Made by a program: the position numbers and the translations under genes. Source: Casuarius casuarius (lineage: Eukaryota > Chordata > Aves > Casuariiformes > Casuariidae). From it: DNA of 64,000 nt. Location: assembly GCA_003342895.1 (NCBI GenBank), contig PTFA01000082.1, forward strand, positions 3,274,882-3,338,881. The letters run 5' to 3'. The notes below the pieces were generated by a model. It worked only from the letters and a program-made list of their open reading frames with translations. It ran no database searches and was not told the DNA's origin. This document shows, in pieces, positions 63,969-64,000 of this stretch. How positions within the stretch are numbered: position 1 is the first letter of the stretch; every line of letters begins with the position of its first letter.

Positions 63969-64000
63969 CTGTAAAGTCAAAACAAAACCATAACCAAAAC

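Noticed and set aside
1..64000. CRISPR arrays, bacterial-type operons, tRNA or rRNA genes, viral genes
   Set aside because: The window is spaced vertebrate nuclear DNA with spliced genes; I saw no direct-repeat array, no cloverleaf-like segment and no viral reading frame.

Overview
The window is vertebrate nuclear DNA, most likely from a bird. The one secure gene is TBXT (Brachyury/T), on the minus strand at the left end. Its exons read at near-identity to the amniote protein. The DNA is AT-rich outside three CpG islands and holds few interspersed repeats: two eroded CR1-type LINE remnants and one MIR-like fragment. That sparse, old, CR1-dominated content is what suggests a bird rather than a mammal; a turtle or crocodilian cannot be excluded. 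Isolated single Ns and one 195-bp N run mark a draft assembly.

Layout. Positions 1-7127 carry TBXT coding exons 8 to 1 (minus strand). The C-terminal end of exon 8 runs off the left edge, and the end of exon 1 with most of intron 1 lies in the N gap at 6788-6982. The promoter at 7240-7560 sits in a CpG island and has a TATA-like box, two CCAAT boxes and two TCF/LEF motifs, as expected for a Wnt-driven mesoderm gene. From 7.6 kb to the right edge I recognise no gene by homology. In mammals the DNA 5' of TBXT is largely regulatory (established knowledge), and the same is likely here. Further CpG islands at about 10.43-10.86 kb and 21.83-22.40 kb look like promoters without an assigned gene. A cluster of forkhead and T-box half-site motifs at 42.18-42.38 kb, about 35 kb upstream of TBXT, is a candidate notochord enhancer.

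Two sets of minus-strand open exons have compatible splice phases and could be unrecognised genes: a chain ending with a stop at 28753 (exons at 40.4, 31.5, 31.2, 30.3 and 28.8 kb) and a compact three-exon, 139-codon model at 48605-49760. Lone exon candidates lie at 63.87-63.97 kb, 61.74 kb and 19.60 kb. All rest only on open frames and splice-like sites, so they carry low confidence; I do not recognise the proteins.

How it fits together: TBXT is the developmental transcription factor. The promoter motifs would take Wnt/TCF and perhaps CDX input in the primitive streak and tailbud, and the distal forkhead/T-box cluster would allow FOXA input and Brachyury autoregulation in the notochord. That wiring is inference from motifs and known vertebrate biology.
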